Part shown: positions 1 through 8,700 of the stretch, piece after piece
Numbering within the stretch: position 1 is the first letter of the stretch
Layout of the letters: every line of letters starts with the position of its first letter
DNA from: CBFDBF01 sp050287965
Lineage (GTDB): Bacteria; Pseudomonadota; Gammaproteobacteria; Chromatiales; Chromatiaceae
Direction of reading: 5' to 3'
Length of the DNA: 64,000 nt
Assembly: GCA_050287965.1 (NCBI GenBank)
Contig: JBNKCX010000015.1
Location: forward strand, 24,446-88,445
Program-made: the position numbers and the translations under genes
The notes under the pieces: model-generated
What the model saw: only the letters and a program-made list of their open reading frames with translations
Told to the model about the DNA's origin: nothing
Database searches by the model: none

Positions 1-133
1 CACCGGAGAACAGGCGCTCCAACATCCCTTCCTCGGCATTAAACAGCCGGCGGATACGTTCCCGAACCTCGGCCTGATCCTGGTTGTTCAGGATTTTGCC
101 GGAGAAGTAGATATCAAACAGTTGTGCTGGCAT
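1..133 (-). CDS. N-terminal fragment of an unidentified protein (runs off the window start)
   Basis: Reading the minus strand from an ATG at 133 gives 44 open codons to the window edge, beginning MPAQLFDIYFSGKIL and ending in a helix-like stretch with ERLFSG. This resembles the short N-terminal domain (a strand, then 'F.G.I...' and a helix ending in RLFSG) found in some small gammaproteobacterial membrane proteins. Only the N-terminus is inside the window, so no function can be assigned. The gene is on the same strand as the radical SAM gene, whose stop lies 116 bases upstream. Confidence 0.5.
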   Translation of the reverse strand, partial: MPAQLFDIYFSGKILNNQDQAEVRERIRRLFNAEEGMLERLFSG

Positions 134-249
134 GGTTTGAAAGGTCTTCTAAATCCGTCCTCATAGGTAAGGATAGTCTATGCGGGGTTTCTTGGTTACC
201 GCCAACTCCTGCTGCCTGCAGGAAGGCCGGCGTATGTGGTGGAGAGGGG

Positions 250-1527
250 CTAAGGACGCCGGATTTTACCCATATAGTCTTTTATCATGGCTTGTTCGAA
301 TTCCGTATTGGATGAGTACTCAAATCCAAAAATCGGTTTCCAGTACTTGTTATTCTCCATGCAGAGGTAGAAAAAAGCACCGTCGTGCCAGGCGCCGTCA
401 AAACAGCGATAGACGTGAGAGAAAAGTTCCAGCTTGAGCGGCTCAGGATAGGAAAATTTCCCGTCACTTTCCGTCAACTCCATTTTAAGTATCTTACTCC
501 GGAGCTGGCTCTCACGTATCATCTTAATTACCGGCCTGGTATAGGTCAGGGTACCGAGGGAAATCATGGCTACCTCAGAGGGGCTGAAGGTATCCTGTAC
601 CGATTTTACCACTCCGGCATAGTCCTGCTTCCACCCCGCATAATGAACGATGGGATGAAAGTGGAAGCCGATGATTACGCCTTTGTCCGCCAGCGCCCTG
701 GCGGATGCGATGCGTTTCTCCAAAGAAGCGGTTCCCGGTTCCTCGTTCCGGATGATGACCGGCGTATTAAGTGACCAGGTACAGATGAGATTGGGGGGCA
801 GATCGGTCTTGCTGAGATGAGCTATGTTCCCGGATTTTGTCTTCAGTTCGAGGATGACATTGGGGTGATTGCGGGCGAATTCGATCAATGCATCCAATAC
901 GCCGTGGCTGTTCCCCCACATCAGGGAGTCGGAGGATTGGCCGGTCCCGATGTGGTAGATACGGCCCGGATCCAGCTTCAGAGTGGCTAGCTTTTCACCG
1001 AAACGGTCATCGAAAAAGACCCGGTTATCACTGAAAAAAGACTGGATACTGCAGTAGCTGCAGCCGTAACCGCAGTTGTCCACTGCATCCAGGGTCATAA
1101 GGTTGCAGCAACGGGTTTTTACCGATGCTACCGGGCAATATCCAAGCCCCAGGCCGTTCTTGGTCCGCAGAACGGCCTCGGCGCCCGGTTTCCCCAAAGA
1201 TTCTCCAGGGGTGGGCCGGGCATAGCTGTTTGCTTCAGATCGTCTGTTCTCCCAGCAGGCGGAAACGGCCTCCAGCACCCGTTTTTTGGCGTCCCGTCCG
1301 GTCTCGCTGGAATCTGCTAAGGAAGGCCACAATTCGATGATCGATCCTTCACCCCACATATTGAGGTCCAGGGCCATCTCGGTCAGCTTCCTCAGGTCCT
1401 GGAGGGTGAAGCGGAAGCGATGCGCCTGTTGCCGCAGAAAAGACCGCTGGTCTGCCGGTAAAAGGCGAAACGGGATCTGCTCCGAGATAAGGGCGAATTT
1501 TGCGGCGTAGGATTCGGAACGATTCAT
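250..1527 (-). CDS. Radical SAM protein of the spore photoproduct lyase-like (SPL) family
   Basis: A 425-residue protein with the radical SAM cluster motif CGYGCSYC (C-x3-C-x2-C), here followed by SIQSFFS, near residue 150. This is the arrangement in SplB-like proteins, which use S-adenosylmethionine to open thymine dimers or act on related substrates. The N-terminal 100 residues are helical and carry no cluster motif; the C-terminal half (GFHFHPIVHYAGW and later) matches the SPL-family barrel end. The organism is not a spore former by any sign here, so this is probably one of the non-sporulating SPL homologues, with DNA repair likely but not proven. The start ATG at 1527 has only a distant GGAG upstream. 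A divergent chemoreceptor starts 226 bases away. Confidence 0.8.
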   Translation of the reverse strand: MNRSESYAAKFALISEQIPFRLLPADQRSFLRQQAHRFRFTLQDLRKLTEMALDLNMWGEGSIIELWPSLADSSETGRDAKKRVLEAVSACWENRRSEANSYARPTPGESLGKPGAEAVLRTKNGLGLGYCPVASVKTRCCNLMTLDAVDNCGYGCSYCSIQSFFSDNRVFFDDRFGEKLATLKLDPGRIYHIGTGQSSDSLMWGNSHGVLDALIEFARNHPNVILELKTKSGNIAHLSKTDLPPNLICTWSLNTPVIIRNEEPGTASLEKRIASARALADKGVIIGFHFHPIVHYAGWKQDYAGVVKSVQDTFSPSEVAMISLGTLTYTRPVIKMIRESQLRSKILKMELTESDGKFSYPEPLKLELFSHVYRCFDGAWHDGAFFYLCMENNKYWKPIFGFEYSSNTEFEQAMIKDYMGKIRRP

Positions 1528-1753
1528 GGGGTATGGCCGGGCTCCAACGAAGATGGCCCATCAAATATTAAGATCACGTAGTCCGGATTCTATGTTATCT
1601 GGGCGATATTTTCTGTTGAATTAGCAGGTTACGCAATCGGTAACAGGGATGCCGTGGCATTTCTCCCCCCGGATATTCCGGTTAAAGTTTTTTCTCCGTC
1701 CGCCGACAATATCCGTGATAAAGACACCCGTTAAAACAAGGTGATAGAAGGTC

Positions 1754-3373
1754 ATGTCCGAGAAAAAGCACCGTTCAATTTCAGTGCAAATAAAAATCCT
1801 TTCTGCGGTGGCGGCGGTATTCTTGCTCGCCGTACTCCTGATTACCCTCCATATGGCCAGTGCGGAGAAAGAGCGCGTATTGCTGTCGGCGGAGGCGCAG
1901 GCGGGAGACCTTATCAACAGTTACTTTGACAGCATGAACACCATGATGTTTACCGGCACCATGTCCAGCCGGAATATCCTGCGGGAGAAGATGGAAGGCC
2001 GGGACGAGGTGCTGGAGATCAGAATGCTGCGTGGTGACGCGGTATCCAAGATGTACGGTCCGGGGCTCGAACACGAGAAACCGGTGGATGAAATGGACAG
2101 CAAGGGGCTGAGTGGCGAAGAAGTACTGAGTCTGAATGACGAGGACGGCCACCGGATATTGAATATAGTTCGGCCCTTCAAGGCCCAGACCAATTATAAC
2201 GGCACCAACTGTCTGACCTGCCACCAGGTGAAGGAGGGAACGGTTCTGGGCGCGGTCCGTCTCAGGTACTCATTGCAGAAATGGGATGAAGCGGTGGAAA
2301 AAGACCTCTGGGCCGGCGCGCTGATAAACGCCGCGATCTTTGTGGTCGGCCTGCTTCTGCTGAACCAGTTGCTTCGAATTATCGTCGTCAGGCCGCTGTC
2401 CGCCCTTCGCCATGTGGTGGAGGAGGTGGAAGCGAATGTCGATCTGCGGCCACGCGTGAATATAAAGGTGAACGATGAGTTCGGGAATGTGGCGACCGCC
2501 TTCAACGGCATGTTGGACAGGTTCCAGCCCACGATTCAGGAACTGACGGCGAATATGGACGGTTTGTTGGAACATGCCAAGGATCTGGCAAACGTTGCGG
2601 AACGGTCCGAGGTCGGCATCGCGGAGCAGGAGAACCAGACCAGCCAGTTGACCCTGGCTATAGGCGAGCTTTCCAGCGCCGCCCAGGATGTCGCCGCAAG
2701 TGCCGCTCAGGCAGAAGAGGCCGCCCGCATGGCGTTGTCCAGCGCCTCCAACGGTCAGAAAGTGGTGACGAGCGTAGTAGACGATATTGCGCTGCTGGCG
2801 GACAGGATCGAGAATGCCAGTGGTGTGGTTCGGCAATTGGCGGATGGCACCGGAAGGATCGGCCAGGTCTCAGAGGCGATTACCGCCATTGCCGAGCAGA
2901 CGAACCTGTTGGCGTTGAATGCCGCCATTGAGGCGGCGCGAGCGGGTGAGCAGGGGCGTGGTTTTGCCGTTGTGGCGGACGAGGTGCGGAGTCTCGCTCA
3001 GCGCACCCAGGATGCCACCAAGGAGATCCGGGAGATAATCGATCAGTTGCGACAATCCTCGGAGGAGGCGGTGCAGGTTATGGGACAGGGCAAGGAAGAT
3101 GCGGACCGAAGCGTCGCCGAGTCACGGGTTGCCGGCAGCGCACTGGAAGAGATTTCAGCTGCGGTGAGTTCGATCAATGATATGAATTCCAGGATTGCGA
3201 CCGCCGCCGAGGAACAGAGTATCATGGTGGAGGAGGTCAACCGGAATATCGTTTCCATAAACGAGGTCACCGGTAAAGCGGCGGAAGGGGCGCGTCAGAC
3301 CTCTCACTCCAGCGAGGAGGTCGCTTCTGTGGCCGCGCGTTTGGATGCTATGATTAGGCAGTTCAGGGTCTGA
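1754..3373 (+). CDS. Methyl-accepting chemotaxis protein with a periplasmic heme-binding CxxCH motif
   Basis: A 539-residue chemoreceptor. Residues about 13-35 form the first membrane segment, about 36-183 a periplasmic sensor domain, about 184-208 the second membrane segment, then a HAMP linker, and from about 270 a long coiled-coil signalling domain. The hairpin tip is clear (EQTNLLALNAAIEAARAG, then RGFAVVADEVRSLA). The sensor domain contains CLTCH (C153, C156, H157), the covalent heme c motif, followed by VKEGTVLGAVRLRYS just before the second membrane segment. This suggests sensing of redox state, oxygen, NO or a sulfur compound through heme. A GAAGGTC sequence precedes the ATG. No che genes are nearby, so it acts as an orphan receptor feeding a chemotaxis complex elsewhere. 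Confidence 0.95.
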   Translation: MSEKKHRSISVQIKILSAVAAVFLLAVLLITLHMASAEKERVLLSAEAQAGDLINSYFDSMNTMMFTGTMSSRNILREKMEGRDEVLEIRMLRGDAVSKMYGPGLEHEKPVDEMDSKGLSGEEVLSLNDEDGHRILNIVRPFKAQTNYNGTNCLTCHQVKEGTVLGAVRLRYSLQKWDEAVEKDLWAGALINAAIFVVGLLLLNQLLRIIVVRPLSALRHVVEEVEANVDLRPRVNIKVNDEFGNVATAFNGMLDRFQPTIQELTANMDGLLEHAKDLANVAERSEVGIAEQENQTSQLTLAIGELSSAAQDVAASAAQAEEAARMALSSASNGQKVVTSVVDDIALLADRIENASGVVRQLADGTGRIGQVSEAITAIAEQTNLLALNAAIEAARAGEQGRGFAVVADEVRSLAQRTQDATKEIREIIDQLRQSSEEAVQVMGQGKEDADRSVAESRVAGSALEEISAAVSSINDMNSRIATAAEEQSIMVEEVNRNIVSINEVTGKAAEGARQTSHSSEEVASVAARLDAMIRQFRV

Positions 3374-3481
3374 AGGTGATATAGGGGTAGTCCAGCCGAA
3401 TTTTCAGAACCCCGCTTTTGGCCGGGGGATGTACAGGTTGAGACAACTCCAGGATAGTCCGGAGGCAGGGGGTCCCAAGAA

Positions 3482-3823
3482 TTGGATAATGCAGTCAGAG
3501 GAGCGGTTTTTCTGCTGTTTTTGTTGTCGACCATAGCGTATTCGCAGGAGACATCTCCCGACCGGGCAAAGGCCGCGGCCGCGGCGTCGGAGCTGCAACA
3601 GGCTATAGATGCCAGCAGGACGGAAGCGGATGCCCTGCGGGAACGAAACCGGAAGCTGGCGGCGCGGCGGCAGGTTCTGGAAGAAAGGATCGGTGCACTG
3701 CGGGAAGAATTGCTTCGGCAGAGCCAGGCAACGGAAAGCGCCGGGGATGCTGATTCCTCGGAGACGGAAAAGACGGAAGCGAGATCAGATCAGGCGACCA
3801 CCGCCGGTCCGGCGGCGGAATAG
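3482..3823 (+). CDS. Small secreted coiled-coil protein, function unknown
   Basis: A 113-residue protein read from TTG at 3482; an in-frame stop at 3455-3457 leaves little other choice of start. Residues about 7-20 (GAVFLLFLLSTIAYS) look like a signal peptide with cleavage near AYSQ. The mature part, about residues 28-85, is rich in Ala, Glu, Arg and Leu in heptads (ALRERNRKLAARRQVLEERI) and should form a coiled coil. The tail is acidic and low in complexity. I do not recognise the family. It follows the chemoreceptor on the same strand after 108 bases and could be co-transcribed with it. Confidence 0.55.
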   Translation: MDNAVRGAVFLLFLLSTIAYSQETSPDRAKAAAAASELQQAIDASRTEADALRERNRKLAARRQVLEERIGALREELLRQSQATESAGDADSSETEKTEARSDQATTAGPAAE

Positions 3824-4168
3824 CAAAGCCGTTTCCCCTCGGTTATTGTGCCAAATACCCCATATTCCCGGTTAACCAGGCGCTCGAACTGGTGTATTCT
3901 TCCCTGGTTATGTGATTTGTTGCCGGGTATCCTATCGTTCGGCCGATAAAATCGCGTAACCACGGAACCCCGGGAAATCAGTGGAATTATGGAATCTACG
4001 GGGGAGGCGCGTCCGCGCCGTCTTGGTGCCTAGTCCGTTAACTTCCTGATTAATAGATGGATTCCTGTTTTTCTGGTGTGGCTACGAAGACAGGCGCCTG
4101 GAGTAAGCCCCGGGGGGTGGTCGGGGTGATTAGATAGCAGTTATAGGATCCTGAGGAGGAAGACGTAA
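3824..4168. other. Intergenic region without a visible gene
   Basis: 345 bases between the small coiled-coil gene and the CBS-domain gene. I see no open frame with a ribosome-binding site, no clear terminator hairpin and no tRNA. The last part contains GGATCCTGAGGAGG, which is the ribosome-binding site of the CBS gene, and the stretch before it probably holds that gene's promoter. Confidence 0.5.
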
Positions 4169-4633
4169 ATGCTGGTAAAAGAAATTATGACCAAATCAGC
4201 GCGTACCGTGGGTGCAGACACGCCTTTAATCGAGGTGGTATCCCTGATGTGCCTGTTCAGATATTCCGGTCTGCCGGTGGTGGATGGAGAGAAACTCATA
4301 GGTTTTATTGCCGAGAAAGACGTACTGCACAGGTTGTTCCCCAGCCTGGAAGAGCTCCTGGATTCGGGCGCGGCAGTTGACTATGACAAGATGGTTGGAA
4401 AGTACAAAGACGTCATGAATCTTAAGGTTCAGGATCTTATGACGGAGAAGGTTATAACGGTGCAGCCCGATATGCATATATTAAAGGCCGCGACGGTAAT
4501 GGTCAGAAACAGATTTCGGCGTATTCCGGTATCGGACGGCGGGATGCTGGTGGGTATGTTGAGCCTGGGTGATGTGCACAAGGCAATATTTCAGGCGAAC
4601 ATTTCCAATGGTCTCTTGGGTAAAGAATCCTAA
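4169..4633 (+). CDS. Two-CBS-domain protein
   Basis: A 154-residue protein made almost only of two CBS domains. The first (residues about 4-55) has EIMTKSARTVGADTPLIEV and the typical IGFIAEKDVLHRL ending. The second (about 90-145) has DLMTEKVITVQPDMHI and VGMLSLGDVHKA. Stand-alone CBS pairs bind adenine nucleotides and regulate other proteins or transporters. A strong AGGAGGAAG ribosome-binding site lies 9 bases before the ATG. The next gene, a diheme cytochrome c, starts 67 bases later on the same strand, so the two may form an operon. The partner regulated by this protein cannot be read from the sequence. Confidence 0.9.
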   Translation: MLVKEIMTKSARTVGADTPLIEVVSLMCLFRYSGLPVVDGEKLIGFIAEKDVLHRLFPSLEELLDSGAAVDYDKMVGKYKDVMNLKVQDLMTEKVITVQPDMHILKAATVMVRNRFRRIPVSDGGMLVGMLSLGDVHKAIFQANISNGLLGKES

Positions 4634-4700
4634 GGGGTAAGGTATCCGGGGCCAGAAAACCCATTGTTGCAGAGATTATGCTGATTAAAGAGAAACGCTG

Positions 4701-5459
4701 ATGATCTTGGGTACAAGGATCTTTCTCTTTGCGGTCGGCAGCCTGTTCTGGTTATCGGCCACCGGATCTGATCTCCTGGGGGACGCAAAGAAGGAGGTAG
4801 AGGCGGCCCTGCATCTTTCCCCGAATATTGAGAATGGTAAAGAGGTGTTCAAGACCTGTGCGGTATGCCATCTGCCGGAAGGTTGGGGAACCCCTGAAGG
4901 TTGTTATCCTCAGATTGCGGGTCAACTATCCAGCGTCATCATCAAGCAGTTAGCGGATATACGGGCACGCAACAGGGATAATCCGACCATGCGTCCCTTT
5001 ACTTCACCTCAGCTTCTTGGTGGTGTGCAGGAGATCGCGGACGTGGCGGCATATATATCCTCGCTTCCCCTGAATCCTTACAACACTGTTGGTCCTGGAG
5101 ACGATCTTGAACATGGCGAAAAACTCTTTCGTGAGGAATGCGTTGATTGTCATGGCGATAACGGCGAGGGCGACAACAATAAGCATGTACCGCGCATTCA
5201 GGGCCAGCATTTCCCCTATTTGATACGGCAGTTTGAGTTGATACGCGGTGGTAACAGGCGGAACGCTGATAAAGAGATGGTAAAGCAGATTGAACGTTTC
5301 ACCCGCCGTGATGAGTGGGCGGTAATGGACTATGTCTCAAGGTTGCGCCCCACCACGGCCAAGCTGGCGCCCATGAACTGGAAAAATCCGGATTATCCGA
5401 AATTTGCCCGGGACGTGGGGCCGCCGGTGTTGCGAAATTGTACGCCGTTGAAGCCGTGA
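4701..5459 (+). CDS. Diheme cytochrome c (cytochrome c4/c553 type)
   Basis: A 252-residue exported protein with a hydrophobic N-terminus (residues about 4-22) and two class I cytochrome c domains. The heme-binding motifs are CAVCH (about residue 53) and CVDCH (about residue 150). Each domain has a later methionine, as in PTMRPF for domain 1, that could be the axial ligand. Cytochromes of this type carry electrons in the periplasm from dehydrogenases to terminal oxidases. The gene follows the CBS protein and faces the fccAB sulfide dehydrogenase operon, so it could take electrons from sulfide oxidation. A pair of heptamer repeats and an fccB terminator lie between the two converging units. Confidence 0.9.
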   Translation: MILGTRIFLFAVGSLFWLSATGSDLLGDAKKEVEAALHLSPNIENGKEVFKTCAVCHLPEGWGTPEGCYPQIAGQLSSVIIKQLADIRARNRDNPTMRPFTSPQLLGGVQEIADVAAYISSLPLNPYNTVGPGDDLEHGEKLFREECVDCHGDNGEGDNNKHVPRIQGQHFPYLIRQFELIRGGNRRNADKEMVKQIERFTRRDEWAVMDYVSRLRPTTAKLAPMNWKNPDYPKFARDVGPPVLRNCTPLKP

Positions 5460-5468
5460 TAAGTCGTA

Positions 5469-5517
5469 AGTTAGAAGTTAGTAGTTAGTAGTTAGTAGTT
5501 AGTAGTTAGTAGTTAGA
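5469..5517. repeat. Heptamer tandem repeat, seven AGTTAG(T/A) units
   Basis: Seven consecutive 7-base units, the central five AGTTAGT and the outer two AGTTAGA, directly after the cytochrome c stop codon. Short tandem heptamers of this kind vary in copy number and are probably formed by replication slippage. Confidence 0.9.
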
Positions 5518-5563
5518 AGCAGGGGATTGCCGGTATCTGGAATTATCAGAGGTTAACCTGTTG

Positions 5564-5598
5564 TCAAACTTCAAACTTCAAACTTCAAACTTCAAACT
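5564..5598. repeat. Heptamer tandem repeat, five TCAAACT units
   Basis: Five perfect copies of TCAAACT, 46 bases after the AGTTAG(T/A) array and unrelated to it in sequence but with the same 7-base period. It ends just before the fccB terminator. Confidence 0.9.
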
Positions 5599-5629
5599 AA
5601 AAAGGGGCACGCCGTTTCCGGCGTGCCCC
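5599..5629 (-). terminator. Rho-independent terminator of fccAB
   Basis: A perfect 10-base-pair stem (GGGGCACGCC paired with GGCGTGCCCC) with a six-base loop. Read on the minus strand it is followed by a short T run from the A-tract at 5599-5603. It lies 37 bases after the fccB stop codon. Confidence 0.85.
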
Positions 5630-5665
5630 TGTCATTTGTTCGCCCGAAGGACGAACGTTCCCGTA

Positions 5666-6955
5666 TTACCCGAAGATATCCTCGGTAATGTTGTTGTACC
5701 AACTATAGGCGTACTGTACTTCCCGGGCAAATACCTCCGGTGAGGCATCGCTCGGAGTCAGACCGCCGGATACCGAGGCGATCTTTTTGCCGTCCTTTTG
5801 CAGCCGGTAAACGGCCGCTACGGAAAATGCGTAGTCCTTACCCGCGATGGAGTAGCAGGTATTGACGTAGGACGGTGTGCCCGGTTCCTTGCCGCCCAGA
5901 AGGGCTACGACGGCCGCGGCACATACCTTGGCCTCCGAGTTGGCGGCGTATCCTGACTTCGGCATGCCGGTGGCGATACTGGCGTCGCCGATCACATGGA
6001 TGCCCGGATGAATGGTGGATTCGAAAGTAGCGAGGTTCACCGGACACCAGCCGGAGTCATCGGTCAGGCCTGCGTCGAAGGCGATCTTGCCCGCCTTCTG
6101 GGCCGGGATGACGTTCAGGACATCGGCCTTAACGGCTTCGCCAAAGGCGGTAGTTACGGTATTGCTGGCCGCATCGACCTTGACCACGCCAGCCTCTTCC
6201 TCCGCGCCGTGCCACTCGATCAGGGCATTCTCGGTCCCAAAGCCATACAGCTTGGTCCAGGCGCCCGTGAACAGTCCCTGCTTGGAGAACTTGGGCTTGG
6301 GGTCAAGCATGATTACCTTGGACTTGGGTTTGTGCTGTTGCAGATACATGGCGATCTGGCTGGCACGTTCATAAGGCCCTGGTGGGCAGCGGAACGGATT
6401 AGGCGGGGCGGCGATGACTACGGTGCCCCCATCTTTCATGGATTCCAGCTGTTTGCGCAAAGTGACGGTCTGGGGACCGGCCTTCCAGGCATGAGGTATG
6501 CTTTCAGCGACCTTGGCGTCATAACCTTCGATGGTTTCCCATTTGAAGTCGATGCCGGGGGCAACCACACAGCGATCGTAACTGAAAGTTTTACCTCCCG
6601 CGGTTTTCACCATTTTCGCCTTGGCATCTATGCCGGTGACCATGTCGTGCACGACATTGACACCATGCTTGCCAAGACCCGTGTATCCAAAGCGGATCTG
6701 GTCAATAGTGCGGTCTCCGCCAAGTACCTCGTTACTCATGTAACAGGTATGGTAGTTTTCATTGGCTTCGATCAAAGTGACTTCCACCGTGGGGTCGGCC
6801 ATACGTATATATTTGGCGGCGGTGGCGCCACCGGTTCCTCCCCCTACCACAACCACTTTTTTGCCGGCGCCAAAACTGATTGCAGGCATCCCAATCATGC
6901 CGACCGCAGTCGCGGCGCCAGCGGTTTGAATAAATCCTCTACGGGTAATCTTCAT
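5666..6955 (-). CDS. fccB: Flavocytochrome c sulfide dehydrogenase, flavoprotein subunit
   Basis: A 429-residue FAD protein that oxidises sulfide to sulfur in the periplasm and passes electrons to the FccA cytochrome. The N-terminus is a Tat signal (KITRRGFIQTAG). The FAD dinucleotide motif is VVVVGGGTGGATAAKY. The cysteine expected to bind FAD covalently is in NYHTCYMSNEVLGG, and the two redox cysteines are in NPFRCPPGPYERAS and in VNTCYS. All three match Allochromatium FccB. An ATG three codons upstream is possible, but AGGAGG sits 9 bases before the start chosen here and directly abuts the upstream one. fccA lies 17 bases upstream. Confidence 0.96.
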   Translation of the reverse strand: MKITRRGFIQTAGAATAVGMIGMPAISFGAGKKVVVVGGGTGGATAAKYIRMADPTVEVTLIEANENYHTCYMSNEVLGGDRTIDQIRFGYTGLGKHGVNVVHDMVTGIDAKAKMVKTAGGKTFSYDRCVVAPGIDFKWETIEGYDAKVAESIPHAWKAGPQTVTLRKQLESMKDGGTVVIAAPPNPFRCPPGPYERASQIAMYLQQHKPKSKVIMLDPKPKFSKQGLFTGAWTKLYGFGTENALIEWHGAEEEAGVVKVDAASNTVTTAFGEAVKADVLNVIPAQKAGKIAFDAGLTDDSGWCPVNLATFESTIHPGIHVIGDASIATGMPKSGYAANSEAKVCAAAVVALLGGKEPGTPSYVNTCYSIAGKDYAFSVAAVYRLQKDGKKIASVSGGLTPSDASPEVFAREVQYAYSWYNNITEDIFG

Positions 6956-6972
6956 GCTGATCATCCTCCTGG

Positions 6973-7599
6973 CTACTTCTGCTGGCTGGCGTAATAATTG
7001 AGCAGTGCGTCGATACCTGCGCTACCTTCTCTCTCAAGCATCTTGCTGAGCTGCTTTTTCATTTTCTTGGTGGCTTCACGATCGCCGGACTTGAAGTCCG
7101 CCAACGTCCAGCCCACGTAGGGAGCCCACTGACCTGCCAGCACCCCGGCGTCATCTTCCGCGGACTGTCCGCCTTCGCCATGGCACTTTTCGCAGTATTT
7201 GTCATGCAATTTGGCACCCGTTTTCGCCAACTCGGCATTAAATCCCTGTTTGGCCTTGACGAAGGGTTTGTTGCCGAAATAGTCGGCCAGCGCCTTGATC
7301 TCGTCCTCGCTGTAACCCTTTGCGATCCGGCCCATGATCGTGGAGGGGATTTCGTCATTGGAAAAACCCCGCATGGTTTCCACAAAATAGTCCTTGGATA
7401 GACCTGCGATATTCGGAGCGGCCGGACCACTGCTGGCACCGTCCGTTCCGTGGCAGCCGGCGCAGGTGTTTCCCAGCATGCTGGGGCTCGCGCCGGTTAG
7501 CAGCTCCGGTTTCTGTTCCTCTGCCGCAATAACAGCGGTGGAGGTGCCGATCGCCACTATGACAATCAGCAGAGCCTTCGTTAACGATTTAATTACCAT
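6973..7599 (-). CDS. fccA: Flavocytochrome c sulfide dehydrogenase, diheme cytochrome subunit
   Basis: A 208-residue exported diheme cytochrome: signal peptide at residues about 5-26 (ending VIAAEE), heme motifs CAGCH (about residue 46) and CEKCH (about 136). The length and two-domain c4-like layout fit FccA, the partner that accepts electrons from FccB. AAGGAGG lies 4 bases before the ATG. The gene is first in an operon with fccB 17 bases downstream, which supports the assignment over a general cytochrome c4. Expression probably depends on the region around 7600-7760, which holds a GC-rich palindrome. Confidence 0.92.
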   Translation of the reverse strand: MVIKSLTKALLIVIVAIGTSTAVIAAEEQKPELLTGASPSMLGNTCAGCHGTDGASSGPAAPNIAGLSKDYFVETMRGFSNDEIPSTIMGRIAKGYSEDEIKALADYFGNKPFVKAKQGFNAELAKTGAKLHDKYCEKCHGEGGQSAEDDAGVLAGQWAPYVGWTLADFKSGDREATKKMKKQLSKMLEREGSAGIDALLNYYASQQK

Positions 7600-7702
7600 A
7601 TTACCTCCTTCGGATTAAAGGTATTTCAGCTGGCTTGTGCAGCCGACTAAAAATGCAGCGGCAGCGGAAAGAATCTGCCACATTTGCATTCGTACCCAAT
7701 AC

Positions 7703-7716
7703 ACACCCGCGGGTGT
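7703..7716. promoter_or_regulatory. 14-base perfect palindrome upstream of fccAB
   Basis: ACACCCGCGGGTGT is a perfect palindrome 104 bases upstream of the fccA start, between fccA and the end of the ankyrin gene. It could be a regulator-binding site for fccAB. No T run follows, so it is not a terminator. The regulator is unknown. Confidence 0.35.
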
Positions 7717-7761
7717 ACTTAGTTCCGGCATAAGATGACCGGGGACATCCCTGCGTTATTT

Positions 7762-8700
7762 TCAGGAACCGCTTTCCAGCAATTCTTTTATATCTTTCGA
7801 GCAACGCGTGGCCAGGTCAAGAGCGCTCTGGCCGTTATTGTTTGTCAGGGTTTTGTCAGCTCCTTTGTTTAACAGTAGTCGAATAAGTGGTTCGGCTTCC
7901 AGGATAGTCGCCTCCATAAGGGCGGTCTGCCCGGTATTATCCTGAAGATTGACATTAGCTCCGCGTTCGATCAAGAGTTTCGCGGCCTCGATATGGCCCT
8001 GGCCGGCAGCTATGATTAACGCGGACGCCCCGTCGGAGTCGGTCGCATCGATATCCGCGCTGTTGTCCAGTAATACTGCGATCACGTCGGTATGTCCTTT
8101 GTCCGCGGCAATCTGCAACGGGGTGTTTCCACTCTTATCACGGGCCTCCAGATCACTGCCCCCCTTGGCCAGTAAGGCCGTGGTTTCGGTATGTCCGTAT
8201 TCAGCAGCGAGCATAAGGGCGGTTCGGCCCTTGTTATCCACGCCTTTTGGGTTTGCCCCCTTATACAGCAGTTGTTCCACCATATCGGTGAGACCGTATT
8301 TCGCGGCGATGGAGAGAGCATCCCATCCTGAGCGTGTACGGGCATTTATATCGGCACCCCGTTCCAGCAGCATGGCGGTGATCGATTCGTGGCCATTTTC
8401 GGCGGCGAAGGTGAGCGCGGTGCAACCGGCGACCGCTTTCTTTTTCAGGTCGGCACCGCGGGAAAGCAGGATTACGATGGCGTCCATATTGTTATTCTCA
8501 ATAGCCATCATGAGCGCGGTGATGCCGAGTTCGTTGGAGGAATTGACATCCGCACCCTCGTCAAGTAGACGCTCGATCTCCGCGGTGTCTCCAACGGAGG
8601 CCGCCAGGCGAAGCTCTCTGTCTTTTTCGCTATCGGCAGACAGCGCCGGAAAACAGAGTAGAAGAAAAAGCAGGGAAAGAAACGTTTGCCTGCGCTTCAC
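7762..8700 (-). CDS. Secreted ankyrin-repeat protein
   Basis: A 312-residue protein with a signal peptide (residues about 5-22, LSLLFLLLCFPALSA) and about eight ankyrin repeats of 33 residues filling the rest (ALTFAAENGHESITAMLLERGADIN and similar). Ankyrin repeats bind other proteins; a periplasmic location is likely. The start is a GTG sharing the GTGA overlap with the stop of the upstream tetraheme cytochrome, so the two are translationally coupled. This suggests that the ankyrin protein assists or binds that cytochrome. Bacterial periplasmic ankyrin proteins such as AnkB help protect against peroxide, which is a possible parallel. Confidence 0.9.
   Translation of the reverse strand: MKRRQTFLSLLFLLLCFPALSADSEKDRELRLAASVGDTAEIERLLDEGADVNSSNELGITALMMAIENNNMDAIVILLSRGADLKKKAVAGCTALTFAAENGHESITAMLLERGADINARTRSGWDALSIAAKYGLTDMVEQLLYKGANPKGVDNKGRTALMLAAEYGHTETTALLAKGGSDLEARDKSGNTPLQIAADKGHTDVIAVLLDNSADIDATDSDGASALIIAAGQGHIEAAKLLIERGANVNLQDNTGQTALMEATILEAEPLIRLLLNKGADKTLTNNNGQSALDLATRCSKDIKELLESGS

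Noticed and set aside
5469..5598. Possible CRISPR array from regular short repeats
   Set aside because: The units are 7 bases without spacers, so they are simple tandem repeats; no CRISPR array was found in the window.
5996..6994. Long plus-strand open frame of 332 codons opposite fccB
   Set aside because: It is the shadow of fccB, whose motifs, ribosome-binding site and operon position are clear; the antisense translation shows no domain.
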